Source: Pullichristensenella sp002068815
GTDB lineage: Bacteria; Bacillota; Clostridia; Christensenellales; Aristaeellaceae
DNA: 64,000 nt
Assembly (NCBI GenBank): GCA_040772885.1
Contig: JAXGXF010000004.1
Coordinates: forward strand, 124,001 to 188,000
Direction of reading: 5' to 3'
In this document: piece by piece, positions 8,271-16,563 of the stretch
Layout of the letters: the number at the start of each line of letters is the position of its first letter
How positions within the stretch are numbered: position 1 is the first letter of the stretch
Translations under genes and position numbers: made by a program
Notes under the pieces: generated by a model
Told to the model about the DNA's origin: nothing
Database searches by the model: none
The model's input: only the letters and a program-made list of their open reading frames with translations

Positions 8271-9078
8271 ACCGCATCAAGCCGCACACCGCCTTCCGGA
8301 ACGAGTTTGAGAGCGGCCTCGTGAAGATGTCCGTGATCGGCATGGGCAAGCAGGTCGGCGCGGAGGTATGCCACCGCAGGGGCAGGGGCTTCATGGCCGA
8401 GAACATCGCCCGGATCGCCGGGGGCGTCCTTCGGCGCGCGAACATAACTCTTCGGGCTCGGGCTGATCGAGAACGCCTATGACGAGACCTGCAGGGTCGA
8501 GGCGCTGCTCAAAAGCGAGTTTCTGGAGAGGGGGCCCGCTTGCGGAGGCGCGCTCGCGCGTGGCCTCGCTGCCGTTCGAGCGGGCGGACGCGCTGGTCGT
8601 CGACCAGATCGGCAAGAACATAAGCGGGGACGGCATGGACCCGAACATCACCGGCACCCATTTTACGCCCTATGCCTACGGCGGGCCGAAGACCGAAAAC
8701 GTCGCGGTGCTGGACCTGACGCCGGAATCGCGCGGCAGCGCCATCGGCATCGGCGCCGCGACCGTGACCACGAGGCGCTTCTTCGATAAGATCGATTTTG
8801 GGCAGACGTATCCCAACCGCCTGACCAGCAAGGTGCTCGCCGTGTGCAAGATCCCGCTGGTCGCGCCCTCGGACCGCGCGGCCATCGCCTGCGCAATCTA
8901 CGCCTGCGCGCTGGCGGATCAGGGGAACATCCGCATGGCGCGCATCCGGAACTCGCTGCACGCGGACGAGCTGTACGTCTCCGAGGCGCTCTGGGGCGAG
9001 ATGCGCGAGAATCCCAACGCAACGCTGCTGCAGGAGCCCGCGCACATGGCGTTCGACGCGGACGGGAATCTGTTTTAG
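8270..9078 (+). pseudogene. LarA/DUF2088-like protein, C-terminal part with two frameshifts
   Basis: Three frames must be joined. Frame one from 8270 gives DRIKPHTAFRNEFESGLVKM, then GMGKQVGAEVC and MAENIARIAGGV. A shift near 8447 gives LFGLGLIENAYDETCRVEAL. A second shift near 8530 restores LAEARSRVASLPFERADALV, then IGKNISGDGMDPNITG and MAFDADGNLF up to the stop at 9076-9078. This ordered set looks like the C-terminal part of lactate-racemase-domain (LarA-like, DUF2088) proteins, as far as I can recall the family. The N-terminal half is absent. The open piece 8479-9078 may look like a gene by itself but has no plausible start. Confidence 0.6.
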
Positions 9079-9083
9079 CCCAA

Positions 9084-9129
9084 ATGCAGGGCGGCCGCCG
9101 TTTTCGCGGGGGCTGCCCTGCATTTTTTA
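9084..9129 (+). terminator. Rho-independent terminator
   Basis: ATGCAGGGC pairs with GCCCTGCAT around a GC-rich loop and is followed by a TTTTTT run. Confidence 0.8.
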
Positions 9130-9161
9130 CTTGCCTTTGCGCCGGGAGTATGATAGACTAT

Positions 9162-9186
9162 GAAGCAGAAATTTTTCTGCTTTTTC
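9162..9186. terminator. Small bidirectional hairpin
   Basis: AAGCAGAAA and TTTCTGCTT form a short stem with T-rich sequence on the plus side and A-rich sequence before it. It is placed to stop transcripts from both the pseudogene side and the minus-strand gene ending at 9203. Confidence 0.5.
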
Positions 9187-9202
9187 ATTCTGTCGCGCAG
9201 CT

Positions 9203-10228
9203 TCAATACTTGCCGTCGGTGGATTCGAAGTGCGTCGGGGCGTTGATCGAGCGCCCGCCGGCCATGATCCACTCCGCGACCATTTGCATCATGTCCCGGA
9301 GGGCCATCGTCGGGTAGCCCATCAGCTGGCTGAGCTTGGTCGTGTTCGGGAAGATGCAGCCGGCCCGGAGGCCGTTTTCGGTGCTCCCTGAGAATACGGG
9401 CTCGCGGCCCAGCAGCTTGCCCATCTCGTTTGCGGCCCAGAGCGTGCTGATGGTCTCCGGCCCGGAGACGTTCAGTATATTCGGCGGGCAGTCGCAGTGC
9501 AAGAGCGACCGGAGCGCGTACTCGTTCGCGTCGCCCTGCCAGATGCAGCTAAACAGCGGCACGTCCAGGTTGATCGGGGTGCCGTCCAGGATATTGCGGG
9601 CGATGTCGTAGAGCACGCCGTAGCGCAGGTCGATCGCGTAGTTCAGCCGGTAGAAGAGCATCCGCGTGCCGTTTTTCCGCGAAAAGTGCTCCATCAGCCG
9701 CTCGCGGCCGAGGCAGGTCTGCGAGTACTCGCCGATGGGGTTCAGTGCTCCGTCCTCGACGCAGCCGCCGCCGGCGACCGGGTAGTTCCCGTAGATGTTC
9801 GTCGTCGAGAAGGCGACGATGTTCGCGTCGGGGAACCGCTCGCAGACCTTGCACGGCAGCATCGCGTTGATCGCCCAGGTGGTCGTCTGGTTCTTGTAGG
9901 TGCCGAACTTCCGGCCGACCATGAAGACGATGTTCGGAACGTCCGGGAGCCGCCGAAGCGCGTCCGGGTCGAACAGGTCGGCCTCGATCAGCTTGACGCC
10001 GTACTCGAGCATCGACGGGGCGGCGTCCTCGTAGTCGAACAGCGAGGCGCCGATCACGTCCTTTCGGATGCCCGCCGCCTCGATGGCCCGCCGGGCCTGT
10101 ATGGCGAGCGACGGGCCGACCTTGCCGCCGCAGCCGAGGATCAAAATGTCGCCGGGAATGCGCCGGATGTCTTCGATCAGGCGCCGGGAGGGTTCGGTCA
10201 TCATGGTGAGCAATTCGCGGTCTGTCAT
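9203..10228 (-). CDS. NAD-dependent epimerase/dehydratase-like protein (extended SDR) with altered active site
   Basis: 341 residues. GCGGKVG at 32-38 is the Rossmann glycine motif of extended SDRs; FSTTNIYGNYP supplies the conserved Ser/Thr strand region. Where family members carry Tyr-x-x-x-Lys this protein reads GEYSQTCLGRE, so Lys is replaced by Cys. It may therefore not act as a classical epimerase. Start at 10228 is chosen because GGAGG lies 6 bp upstream; a TTG 6 bp earlier is less likely. It is divergent from the LacI regulator at 10292, with only 63 bp between them, implying shared control. Likely a sugar or sugar-acid oxidoreductase; substrate unknown. Confidence 0.75.
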   Translation of the reverse strand: MTDRELLTMMTEPSRRLIEDIRRIPGDILILGCGGKVGPSLAIQARRAIEAAGIRKDVIGASLFDYEDAAPSMLEYGVKLIEADLFDPDALRRLPDVPNIVFMVGRKFGTYKNQTTTWAINAMLPCKVCERFPDANIVAFSTTNIYGNYPVAGGGCVEDGALNPIGEYSQTCLGRERLMEHFSRKNGTRMLFYRLNYAIDLRYGVLYDIARNILDGTPINLDVPLFSCIWQGDANEYALRSLLHCDCPPNILNVSGPETISTLWAANEMGKLLGREPVFSGSTENGLRAGCIFPNTTKLSQLMGYPTMALRDMMQMVAEWIMAGGRSINAPTHFESTDGKY

Positions 10229-10291
10229 GGGCAACCTCCTTTAATATGCGCGCGGGGCGCGCGGATCGACGGCGGACGGGGGATAGAGCAG

Positions 10292-11356
10292 ATGAAGCAG
10301 GGCAGGAAGGTCACGATCAAGGACATCGCGCGCGAGGCGGGCGCGTCGATCGCCACGGTGTCCCGGGTGCTCAACGGGAGAAACTACCCCGTCAGCGGCG
10401 AGCTGCGCGCGCGCATACTGGACGCCGTGCGGAGGCTGGACTACGCGCCCGGCGCGGCCTCCGGCTCGTCGCGCCGCTCCGCCTCGCGCGACATAGGCGT
10501 GCTGATCCCCAACATCACGAACCCGTTCTACCCGCAGGCGTTTCTCGGCATCGAGGCCGTCATGCGCGAAAAGGGATACAATATCCTGCTGTTCAACACG
10601 TTCCGCAGCATACAGCGCGAGCGCGAGTGCCTGAAGCTGCTGATGGAGAAGCAGGTGCGCGGCGTGATCATCTCGACGGTCGAGGGCGAGGCGGACGACC
10701 TGTTGCAGTACGCGAACCACGGCATGCAGTTCGTGCTTCTGGACCAGACGCTGCCGGGGCTCAACTGCCCGTCGATCAACTTCGATTCCCGCCGCGGGGC
10801 GCGTATGGCGATCGAGCACCTTCTGAAAAACGGCCACAGCCGCATCGCGTTCGCGACGACGCCTCTCGTGCGCTCGAGCCGCATCGACACCCACCGCGGC
10901 TACCGCGAGGCGCTCGCGGCCGCGGACATCCCCTACCGGGGCGACTACGTGCTCATCTCGCCGTCGGAGCCGGAGGAGGAGCACCGGAACTACGAGCTCG
11001 ACGCCGGGCGGGCGATCGCGCGCCAGTTCCTGTCGGACGGCTGCGACGCGACGGCGATCCTCTGCGTCAACGACATGCTGGCGATCGGCGTCATGAACAC
11101 CTTGATCGAGAGCGGCGTGCGCATCCCCGAGGACGTGTCGATCGTCGGGTTCGACGACATCGTCTTCGCCGGCGTCTATCATCCGCAGCTGACGACCGTG
11201 CGCTCGCCGATCTACGACACCGGAAAGCTGGCCGCGATGCTGCTTCTTGAGAACATGGTCAACTCCGGGCGATCGCAGATCGCGTTCAACGTAAACCTCG
11301 AGCCGACGCTGGTCGAGCGAAGGACCGTCCGAAACCTCACCCGGAATCACTTGTAG
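10292..11356 (+). CDS. LacI-family transcriptional regulator
   Basis: 354 residues. The helix-turn-helix is VTIKDIAREAGASIATVSRV (about residues 7-26), then LDYAPGAASGSSRRSASRDI as hinge, and the periplasmic-binding-like sensor starts at GVLIPNITNPFYPQAF. VSIVGFDDIVFAGVYHPQLT is the usual near-C-terminal LacI block. Start at ATG 10292, as the frame is open far upstream but only here does the family N-terminus begin; the ribosome site is weak. It is divergent from the SDR gene and convergent, with a 10-bp stop-codon overlap, with the 2-hydroxyacid dehydrogenase gene. It probably represses this small cluster until a sugar or sugar-acid ligand binds. Confidence 0.9.
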   Translation: MKQGRKVTIKDIAREAGASIATVSRVLNGRNYPVSGELRARILDAVRRLDYAPGAASGSSRRSASRDIGVLIPNITNPFYPQAFLGIEAVMREKGYNILLFNTFRSIQRERECLKLLMEKQVRGVIISTVEGEADDLLQYANHGMQFVLLDQTLPGLNCPSINFDSRRGARMAIEHLLKNGHSRIAFATTPLVRSSRIDTHRGYREALAAADIPYRGDYVLISPSEPEEEHRNYELDAGRAIARQFLSDGCDATAILCVNDMLAIGVMNTLIESGVRIPEDVSIVGFDDIVFAGVYHPQLTTVRSPIYDTGKLAAMLLLENMVNSGRSQIAFNVNLEPTLVERRTVRNLTRNHL

Positions 11357-12357
11357 CTCGGCGAGAGCATGCGAAATCGCGGAAGCGTGATCTCGTTTTT
11401 CGTCGGTTCGCCCGCGAGCACGCGGTCGATGTCGTCCACGACCGAGCGCACCTGCCGGTCGCGCCAATACCGCGAGGCCGCGGCGACGTGCGGCGTGTTC
11501 AACACGTTCGGAAGGCGGTTGCGCAGCGGATGATCGTCCGGCAGCGGCTCGGTCTCGAACACGTCGAGCACCGCCCGTATGCGGCCGGTCTTGAGCTCGC
11601 AGACGAGCGCCTCCTCGTCGATCACCGCGCCTCGCGCGCTGTTGATCAGCACCGCGCCGTCGCGCATCCGGGCGAGCCGCGCGGCGTCGATGCTGTGGTA
11701 GGAGGCGGGGGTCAGGGTCGAGTGGATGCTGACGACGTCGCAGCGCATCGCCTCGTCGAGGCTCACGAGTTCGAAGCGGTTTTCCGCCGCGAATTCCTCC
11801 GTCAGATAGGGCGCGTAGACGCGGATTTTGACCTCCATCGGCTTGAGCAACTGTATGAAGCAGCGGGCGATGTCGCCGTAATCGACGATGCCGACGTTCG
11901 AGCCCATCAGCCCGGGCATCACTTCCTCGAGCGCGTGCCAGCGGTTTTCGCGCAGCTTGTTCATTTCGCCGACGATGTCCCAGCGGGCCATCAGAGCCAT
12001 CATCAGGCAGTATTCCGCGACGGCCATCGCCATCGTCGCGTTCGCGTTGACGATCCGTATGCCGCGCGCAAAGAAGCTCTCGTCGACGAGGTAGCTGATC
12101 GTACCCCCGGTGTGGCCGATCATCTTCAAATTCGGCGCGGCGTCCAGCACGCGGTCGGCGATCTTCGGCGAGCCCCAGCCGGTCAGAAGCACGTCCGCGT
12201 CCGCGAGCGCCGTTGAGAGCTCCTCCTCGTCCATCTGGCGGTCGAGCGGGTTCCAGCGAACGTCGTATCTCCGCTCCATCTCCTCGATCAATTCCTCAGA
12301 AAACAGCGTGCGCTTGACCGCGCCCTCGGGCACGGAGACGAAAACCCTGGCCTTCAT
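11347..12357 (-). CDS. D-isomer-specific 2-hydroxyacid dehydrogenase family protein
   Basis: 336 residues. Catalytic residues of the family are present: Arg in LINSARGAVID, Glu in VFETEPLPDDHPL, His in LNTPHVAAASRYW. The nucleotide-binding glycine motif, usually G-x-G-x-x-G, reads VGIVDYGDIAR, with the second Gly and the last Gly altered. NAD binding may be changed, or the protein may use another mode. GGGAAGGG precedes the start. It follows the Gfo/Idh/MocA gene by 18 bp on the same strand, so both are read from the strong promoter at 13262-13290. The pair could interconvert keto and hydroxy forms of a sugar acid. Confidence 0.85.
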   Translation of the reverse strand: MKARVFVSVPEGAVKRTLFSEELIEEMERRYDVRWNPLDRQMDEEELSTALADADVLLTGWGSPKIADRVLDAAPNLKMIGHTGGTISYLVDESFFARGIRIVNANATMAMAVAEYCLMMALMARWDIVGEMNKLRENRWHALEEVMPGLMGSNVGIVDYGDIARCFIQLLKPMEVKIRVYAPYLTEEFAAENRFELVSLDEAMRCDVVSIHSTLTPASYHSIDAARLARMRDGAVLINSARGAVIDEEALVCELKTGRIRAVLDVFETEPLPDDHPLRNRLPNVLNTPHVAAASRYWRDRQVRSVVDDIDRVLAGEPTKNEITLPRFRMLSPSYK

Positions 12358-12375
12358 ATTATCCCTTCCCGCAAT

Positions 12376-13221
12376 TCAGAAATCCTCGACCCGCTGCGGA
12401 AGCCCGCTGCGCAGGCTCTCGTCGACGGCGCACAGCAGCCGCACGGAGGCGATCAGCCGCTCGTGGTGCCCCTCCGGGGCGCCGTCCCGGATGCCGCGGA
12501 AGAACGCCTCGAGCCCGCGGGCGTAGCAGTTTCCGTCGTCGAGCCGGAGCGTAACGAGGCTTCCTCCGTCGTCGTAGACGGCCTCGACCGCGGCGTGGTG
12601 CGCGGAGGTCTGCAATAGGACCTGCCGCTCCCCGTATTCCACGATGCACGAGACGACCCCTCCGGTCCGGACGCCGCGGACGCGCCGCTCGCCGTCGAAC
12701 AGCGCGCACGCGAGGTCGGTCAGGTGACTTCCATAGAAGCGGAAGCCTCCGAACGGGCTGTCCGGGTCCGCCCAGTAGCGGAGCAGCACCGTCTTCGATT
12801 CCGAGAGCGCCGCGCGCCATTCGGGAATCTCCGGCAGAAAGCAGAACGTCGATCCCGCGATCAAGGGCACGCTGCGCTCGGCGGAGAGGCGGGCCATCTC
12901 TTTGGCCTCCCGGCTGTTCGCGGCGAACGGCTTGTCGACGAACACCGGCTTTCCGGCCTCGAGGCAGAGGCGCGCGCAGGGGAGGTGCGTCTCCGCGCGG
13001 CGCGTCGTGACGAGCACCGCGTCGACCGAGGCGATCAGCTCCTCCGCGCGCTCGCAGACATTCGGGATTTCGGCCCTCTCGAGCACGTAGGGCAGCCGCG
13101 CCGGTTCGTCGACGGGGCAGATGTGCGTCGCGCGCGCGCCTTCGATCAGGCGCTCGCGGTTCAGAAGCGCGCCGAAAAACTCCGCGTGCTTGCTCTGGCA
13201 GCCGATGATTCCGATGCGCAT
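12376..13221 (-). CDS. Gfo/Idh/MocA-family oxidoreductase (short form)
   Basis: 281 residues, shorter than the usual 330-390. MRIGIIGCQSKHAEFF is the Rossmann start. FVDKPFAANSREAKEM replaces the family's E-K-P motif with D-K-P, still containing the catalytic Lys. GSHLTDLACALF is the H-x-x-D-type metal/substrate motif in the second domain. Part of the C-terminal sheet region seems trimmed. GAGGGGAAG precedes the start. First gene of a two-gene operon with the hydroxyacid dehydrogenase, directly downstream of a perfect-consensus promoter. Family members oxidise sugars, inositols or sugar acids with NAD(P). Confidence 0.85.
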   Translation of the reverse strand: MRIGIIGCQSKHAEFFGALLNRERLIEGARATHICPVDEPARLPYVLERAEIPNVCERAEELIASVDAVLVTTRRAETHLPCARLCLEAGKPVFVDKPFAANSREAKEMARLSAERSVPLIAGSTFCFLPEIPEWRAALSESKTVLLRYWADPDSPFGGFRFYGSHLTDLACALFDGERRVRGVRTGGVVSCIVEYGERQVLLQTSAHHAAVEAVYDDGGSLVTLRLDDGNCYARGLEAFFRGIRDGAPEGHHERLIASVRLLCAVDESLRSGLPQRVEDF

Positions 13222-13253
13222 GCGCTTCCCCTCTTCCGCATAGGATTCTTTTC

Positions 13254-13290
13254 TTAGCTAAATTATAGACATAAATCTAAAAAATGTCAA
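13254..13290 (-). promoter_or_regulatory. Perfect-consensus promoter with palindrome at +1
   Basis: On the minus strand TTGACA, 17 bp, TATAAT (13262-13290). The palindrome TTAGCTAA (13254-13261) abuts the -10 box where transcription should start, so it may be an operator. Confidence 0.8.
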
Positions 13291-13341
13291 CCCAAAACCG
13301 CGACACCCGCGCGGCAATCCGAAATAAATTGCAGTTTTCGC

Positions 13342-13370
13342 TTGCAATTGCCGGCACTTATGTGTATAAT
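13342..13370 (+). promoter_or_regulatory. Promoter of the liv-type transport operon
   Basis: TTGCAA, 17 bp, TATAAT. The leader of about 110 bp carries a perfect 14-bp palindrome, TAGAAAATTTTCTA (13417-13430), and an imperfect stem GTCATCACT/AGTGTTGAC (13440-13463) before the ribosome site. Confidence 0.8.
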
Positions 13371-13486
13371 CGGACTAGATAACCGACAGCGAACCAGAAA
13401 TAAAGATCACATAGCATAGAAAATTTTCTACACGGAATGTCATCACTGCAAGAAGTGTTGACGATATTGAGGAGGAGGATTTTCGA

Positions 13487-14650
13487 ATGAAGAGGATGGT
13501 CTGTTTAGGGCTCGTCGCAATACTCTGTCTCGCACTCATCCCCTTCTCCGCCATGGCGGAGGAAACCATCAAGGTCGGGGTCATCATGGACCTGACCGGA
13601 CCCAACAGCGAGTGGGGCTCCGCGCAGGCGTGGGGCGTTGAGCACGCGTGCGAGGAGTACAACGCCAACGGCGGAATCAACGGCTACATGCTCGAGCCCA
13701 TCGTCATGGACTGCGCCAGCGACGCCCAGACCGCGGTGACCGCCTACAGGCAGCTCGTCGACGAGTACGAGGTCAACGTCATCATCGGGCCGGCGATCTC
13801 GAACAACGTCATCCCGATGGCGCCGCTCGCGGAGGAGGACCAGATCTGCGTCGTCGGCCACTTCCAGGACGACCGCTGCACCGCCAACGAGGAGACCGGC
13901 GAGACCTGGAAGTACATGTTCCTGACGCAGCCCTCGAGCTCCCAGCAGGGCAAGCTGCTCGCGGACTACGCGTACGAGGTGCTCGGCTACAAGACCTTCG
14001 GCGCGCTCTACGACGAGGGCAACGCGTTCGCGATGTCGCTGTTTAAGCCGTTCGCGGCCGCGGTCGAGGCCAACGAGGCGACCGAGATGCTGGCCGCCGA
14101 GAGCTTCCAGTCGACCGACGCCGACTACCGCGCCCAGGCCACGAAGATCGCGCAGGCGAACCCGGACTGCGTGTTCCTGCCCAACTACGCCGCCGCGAGC
14201 GCGCTGGCCTACGACCAGCTGCGCGAGGCCGGATACGCGGGGACCATCATCGGCGCGAACACGCTGCAGCAGCCGTTCAGCACGCTGTGCACGACGAAGG
14301 TCGAGAACGTCTACCTGCTGCAGAACTACGACCACTATTCCGAGAAGAAGAACACGACGATCGTCGACGCCTACAAGGAATTCAAGGGCATGAACTACTA
14401 CGTCGGGAACTCCGAGTTCGGCTATGACGACATGGTGGTCGTCGCCGAGGCGCTCAAGATGATGGAGGACCCGACCGACTCCGCTTCGCTCAACCAGTAC
14501 CTCGAGAAGATCACGGACGTGCAGGTCAACTCCTTCAAAATCTCGCTGAATCCCGAGACGCACCGCCCGTCGAGCCTGCCGATGCAGATCGCGACCTACG
14601 ACGAGAACAAGAACCTCAAGATCGTCGACACCTATTTCCTCCAGGGCTGA
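13487..14650 (+). CDS. Branched-chain-amino-acid-type ABC transporter substrate-binding protein
   Basis: 387 residues. The signal peptide is MKRM with a hydrophobic stretch ending FSAMAEE, of the signal-peptidase-I type without a lipobox. The mature protein starts IKVGVIMDLTGPNSEWG, the hallmark of Leu/Ile/Val-type (LivJ) binding proteins; VVGHFQDDRC and CVFLPNYAAASALAYDQL continue the fold. GAGGAGGAG precedes the start. It opens the 13487-18054 importer operon in the standard order binding protein, permease H, permease M, ATPase G, ATPase F. The ligand need not be an amino acid: related systems carry amides, urea, purines and aromatic acids. The genes downstream (NagB-like, creatininase-like) hint at a nitrogenous or cyclitol-type ligand. 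Confidence 0.9.
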   Translation: MKRMVCLGLVAILCLALIPFSAMAEETIKVGVIMDLTGPNSEWGSAQAWGVEHACEEYNANGGINGYMLEPIVMDCASDAQTAVTAYRQLVDEYEVNVIIGPAISNNVIPMAPLAEEDQICVVGHFQDDRCTANEETGETWKYMFLTQPSSSQQGKLLADYAYEVLGYKTFGALYDEGNAFAMSLFKPFAAAVEANEATEMLAAESFQSTDADYRAQATKIAQANPDCVFLPNYAAASALAYDQLREAGYAGTIIGANTLQQPFSTLCTTKVENVYLLQNYDHYSEKKNTTIVDAYKEFKGMNYYVGNSEFGYDDMVVVAEALKMMEDPTDSASLNQYLEKITDVQVNSFKISLNPETHRPSSLPMQIATYDENKNLKIVDTYFLQG

Positions 14651-14668
14651 TTGATCGCGAATCCAACG

Positions 14669-14697
14669 CCGCGGCGGGGCTTCCCACCCCGCCGCGG
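14669..14697 (+). terminator. Intercistronic hairpin after the binding-protein gene
   Basis: CCGCGGCGGGG pairs with CCCCGCCGCGG around a CTTCCCA loop and has no T run. It probably stabilises or partly terminates the binding-protein transcript, giving more binding protein than permease. Confidence 0.65.
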
Positions 14698-14755
14698 AAC
14701 GGGCGGCGTCGGCCGGATGCAGCGACGCCCTTGATTTTTAGAGGGGGGTCGTGGA

Positions 14756-15640
14756 ATGGGGATACTGCAACTGCTGATCAACGGCATTTCACTGGGCGCG
14801 GTGTACGCCATCATCGCCGTGGGATTTGCGATGGTGTACAGCATTTTGAAATTCAGCAACTTCGCGCAGGGCGGCATCATCGGGCTGACCGCCTACGTCG
14901 CGTATTTCTTCCACACGGCGTTCAAGACCCCGCCCAGCATCGTGCTGACGATATTGATCGCGTGCATAAGCGGCACGTTGATCGCAATGGCGGTCGACGC
15001 GCTCGGCTTCGCGCGCGTGCGCAAGAAAAACAGCCCCCGCGTCTACTACATGCTCGCGTCGGTGACGCTCGGCATGCTCATCGAGAGCGCGGTGACCGTG
15101 CGCTTCGGGCAGGTCACGCTGGGCTTTCCGTCGGTGTTTTCCAAGAACTCGTTTACGATCGGCGCTCTCAGCCTCTCGACGCGCGACATGGTGATCCTCG
15201 CCGTGTCGGTCGTGCTGCTCGTCGTCTTGATACTTTTGATCCACAAGACGAAGATCGGCCGCGCGATCCGCTGCGTGGCGATCGACCCGACGACCGCGAA
15301 GCTGATGGGCATCAATTCCGCGACCGTCATACGCTTCACGTTTATGCTGGCGGGGTGCCTCGCGGGCATCGCCAGCGTGTTCCTCGCGATGAAATACTCG
15401 GTGTACCCCTCGCTGGGATCGAGCATGATCTTCAAGGGGCTCGTCGGCTCCGTGATCGGCGGCCTCGGCTCCTTGAGCGGCGCGATCATCGGCTCGTTCC
15501 TGCTGGGCATCGTCGAGATGCTCCTGGTGTATTACCTCGGCTCCAGCATCACGCCCGCGCTGGTTCTGGGCTTCATGCTCGTGTTCCTGCTGGTTCGCCC
15601 GCAGGGGATCGCGGGAAGCATCGTCCAGGACAAGGCCTGA
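14756..15640 (+). CDS. Branched-chain-type ABC transporter permease (LivH-like)
   Basis: 294 residues with eight or so hydrophobic spans. LLINGISLGAVYAIIAVGFA near the N-terminus, and later LIHKTKIGRAIRCVAIDPTT followed by AKLMGIN, are the LivH family blocks; the latter is the cytoplasmic loop contacting the ATPases. GAGGGGGGT precedes the ATG. It forms the membrane channel together with the LivM-like protein encoded 11 bp downstream. Confidence 0.92.
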   Translation: MGILQLLINGISLGAVYAIIAVGFAMVYSILKFSNFAQGGIIGLTAYVAYFFHTAFKTPPSIVLTILIACISGTLIAMAVDALGFARVRKKNSPRVYYMLASVTLGMLIESAVTVRFGQVTLGFPSVFSKNSFTIGALSLSTRDMVILAVSVVLLVVLILLIHKTKIGRAIRCVAIDPTTAKLMGINSATVIRFTFMLAGCLAGIASVFLAMKYSVYPSLGSSMIFKGLVGSVIGGLGSLSGAIIGSFLLGIVEMLLVYYLGSSITPALVLGFMLVFLLVRPQGIAGSIVQDKA

Positions 15641-15651
15641 GGGGGGTTTTT

Positions 15652-16563
15652 ATGACAAAGTACATGCAGGGACTGATCGTCCAATCCGCGACCGTCGTGA
15701 TCGCCGTCGCGGGGATGTTCCCCATGACCGGGCTGACCGGCATGGTGAGCTTCGGACAGGCCGCCTTTATGGCGATCGGCAGCTATTTCATGGCGATCCT
15801 GAGCTCGCAGCTGGGCGTGCCGCTCTTGTTGAGCTGCGTGATCGGCGTGCTCGCGTGCGTGCTGGTGTCCTTGATGATCGCCATCCCCACGATGAAGCTG
15901 CGCCGCGACTATTTCGCGCTGATGTCGATCAGCTTAAACCAGGCGGTCGGCGCCCTGATCCTCACCTTCGCCTCGGTCACCGGCGGCGCGATCGGCTACA
16001 GCCGCATCAAGAAGGTGCCGAACCTGATGTACATAGCACTCGGCATCATGGTGCTGTCGGTATTTCTGGTCTACAACTTCAAGCGTTCGCGCTTCGGCCG
16101 CATGAGCCTCGCCGTCAAGAACGACGAATTGGCGTCCCGGAGCTTCGGCATCAAGGTCTACCCGCTCAAGATCAAGAACTACGTGATCGGCGGCATCTTC
16201 GCGGGCGTCGCGGGCATACTCTACGCGTTCCAGACGCGCATCATCGACCCCTCGTCGTTCGACTGGAGCATGTCGTCGGAATTGACGATCTTCACGTTCT
16301 TCGGCGGCACGAACAGCCTGATCGGCTCGTCGATCTCGGCGTTCTTCTTAAAAATCATGCCCGAGTACCTCCGGAATGTCACCATCTTCGGCCAGAGCCT
16401 GCAGATTTACCGCGTGATCCTCTACTGCATTTTGATCATCATCATCATCAACTTCCGCCCCGCCGGGCTGTTCGGCGAATGGGAGCCGACGGCGGAGAAC
16501 CTGCGGTCGCTCGGGCGCAGGGCGGCGAGAATCTTCCGGCGCGGAGGGCATGGAGATGCTTGA
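15652..16563 (+). CDS. Branched-chain-type ABC transporter permease (LivM-like)
   Basis: 303 residues. MTGLTGMVSFGQAAFMAIGS near the N-terminus and VKNDELASRSFGIKVYPLKI in the cytoplasmic loop are LivM signatures. The protein is hydrophobic throughout until a basic C-terminal tail (RRAARIFRR). The frame is open upstream, but the GGGGGG ribosome site and family N-terminus fix the start at 15652. Its 3' end overlaps the next ATPase gene by a few bases, showing translational coupling. Confidence 0.92.
   Translation: MTKYMQGLIVQSATVVIAVAGMFPMTGLTGMVSFGQAAFMAIGSYFMAILSSQLGVPLLLSCVIGVLACVLVSLMIAIPTMKLRRDYFALMSISLNQAVGALILTFASVTGGAIGYSRIKKVPNLMYIALGIMVLSVFLVYNFKRSRFGRMSLAVKNDELASRSFGIKVYPLKIKNYVIGGIFAGVAGILYAFQTRIIDPSSFDWSMSSELTIFTFFGGTNSLIGSSISAFFLKIMPEYLRNVTIFGQSLQIYRVILYCILIIIIINFRPAGLFGEWEPTAENLRSLGRRAARIFRRGGHGDA

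Noticed and set aside
8479..9078. 199-residue open frame as a complete gene
   Set aside because: The family sequence continues upstream in two other frames, there is no proper start, and the N-terminal half is missing. It is reported as part of a pseudogene instead.
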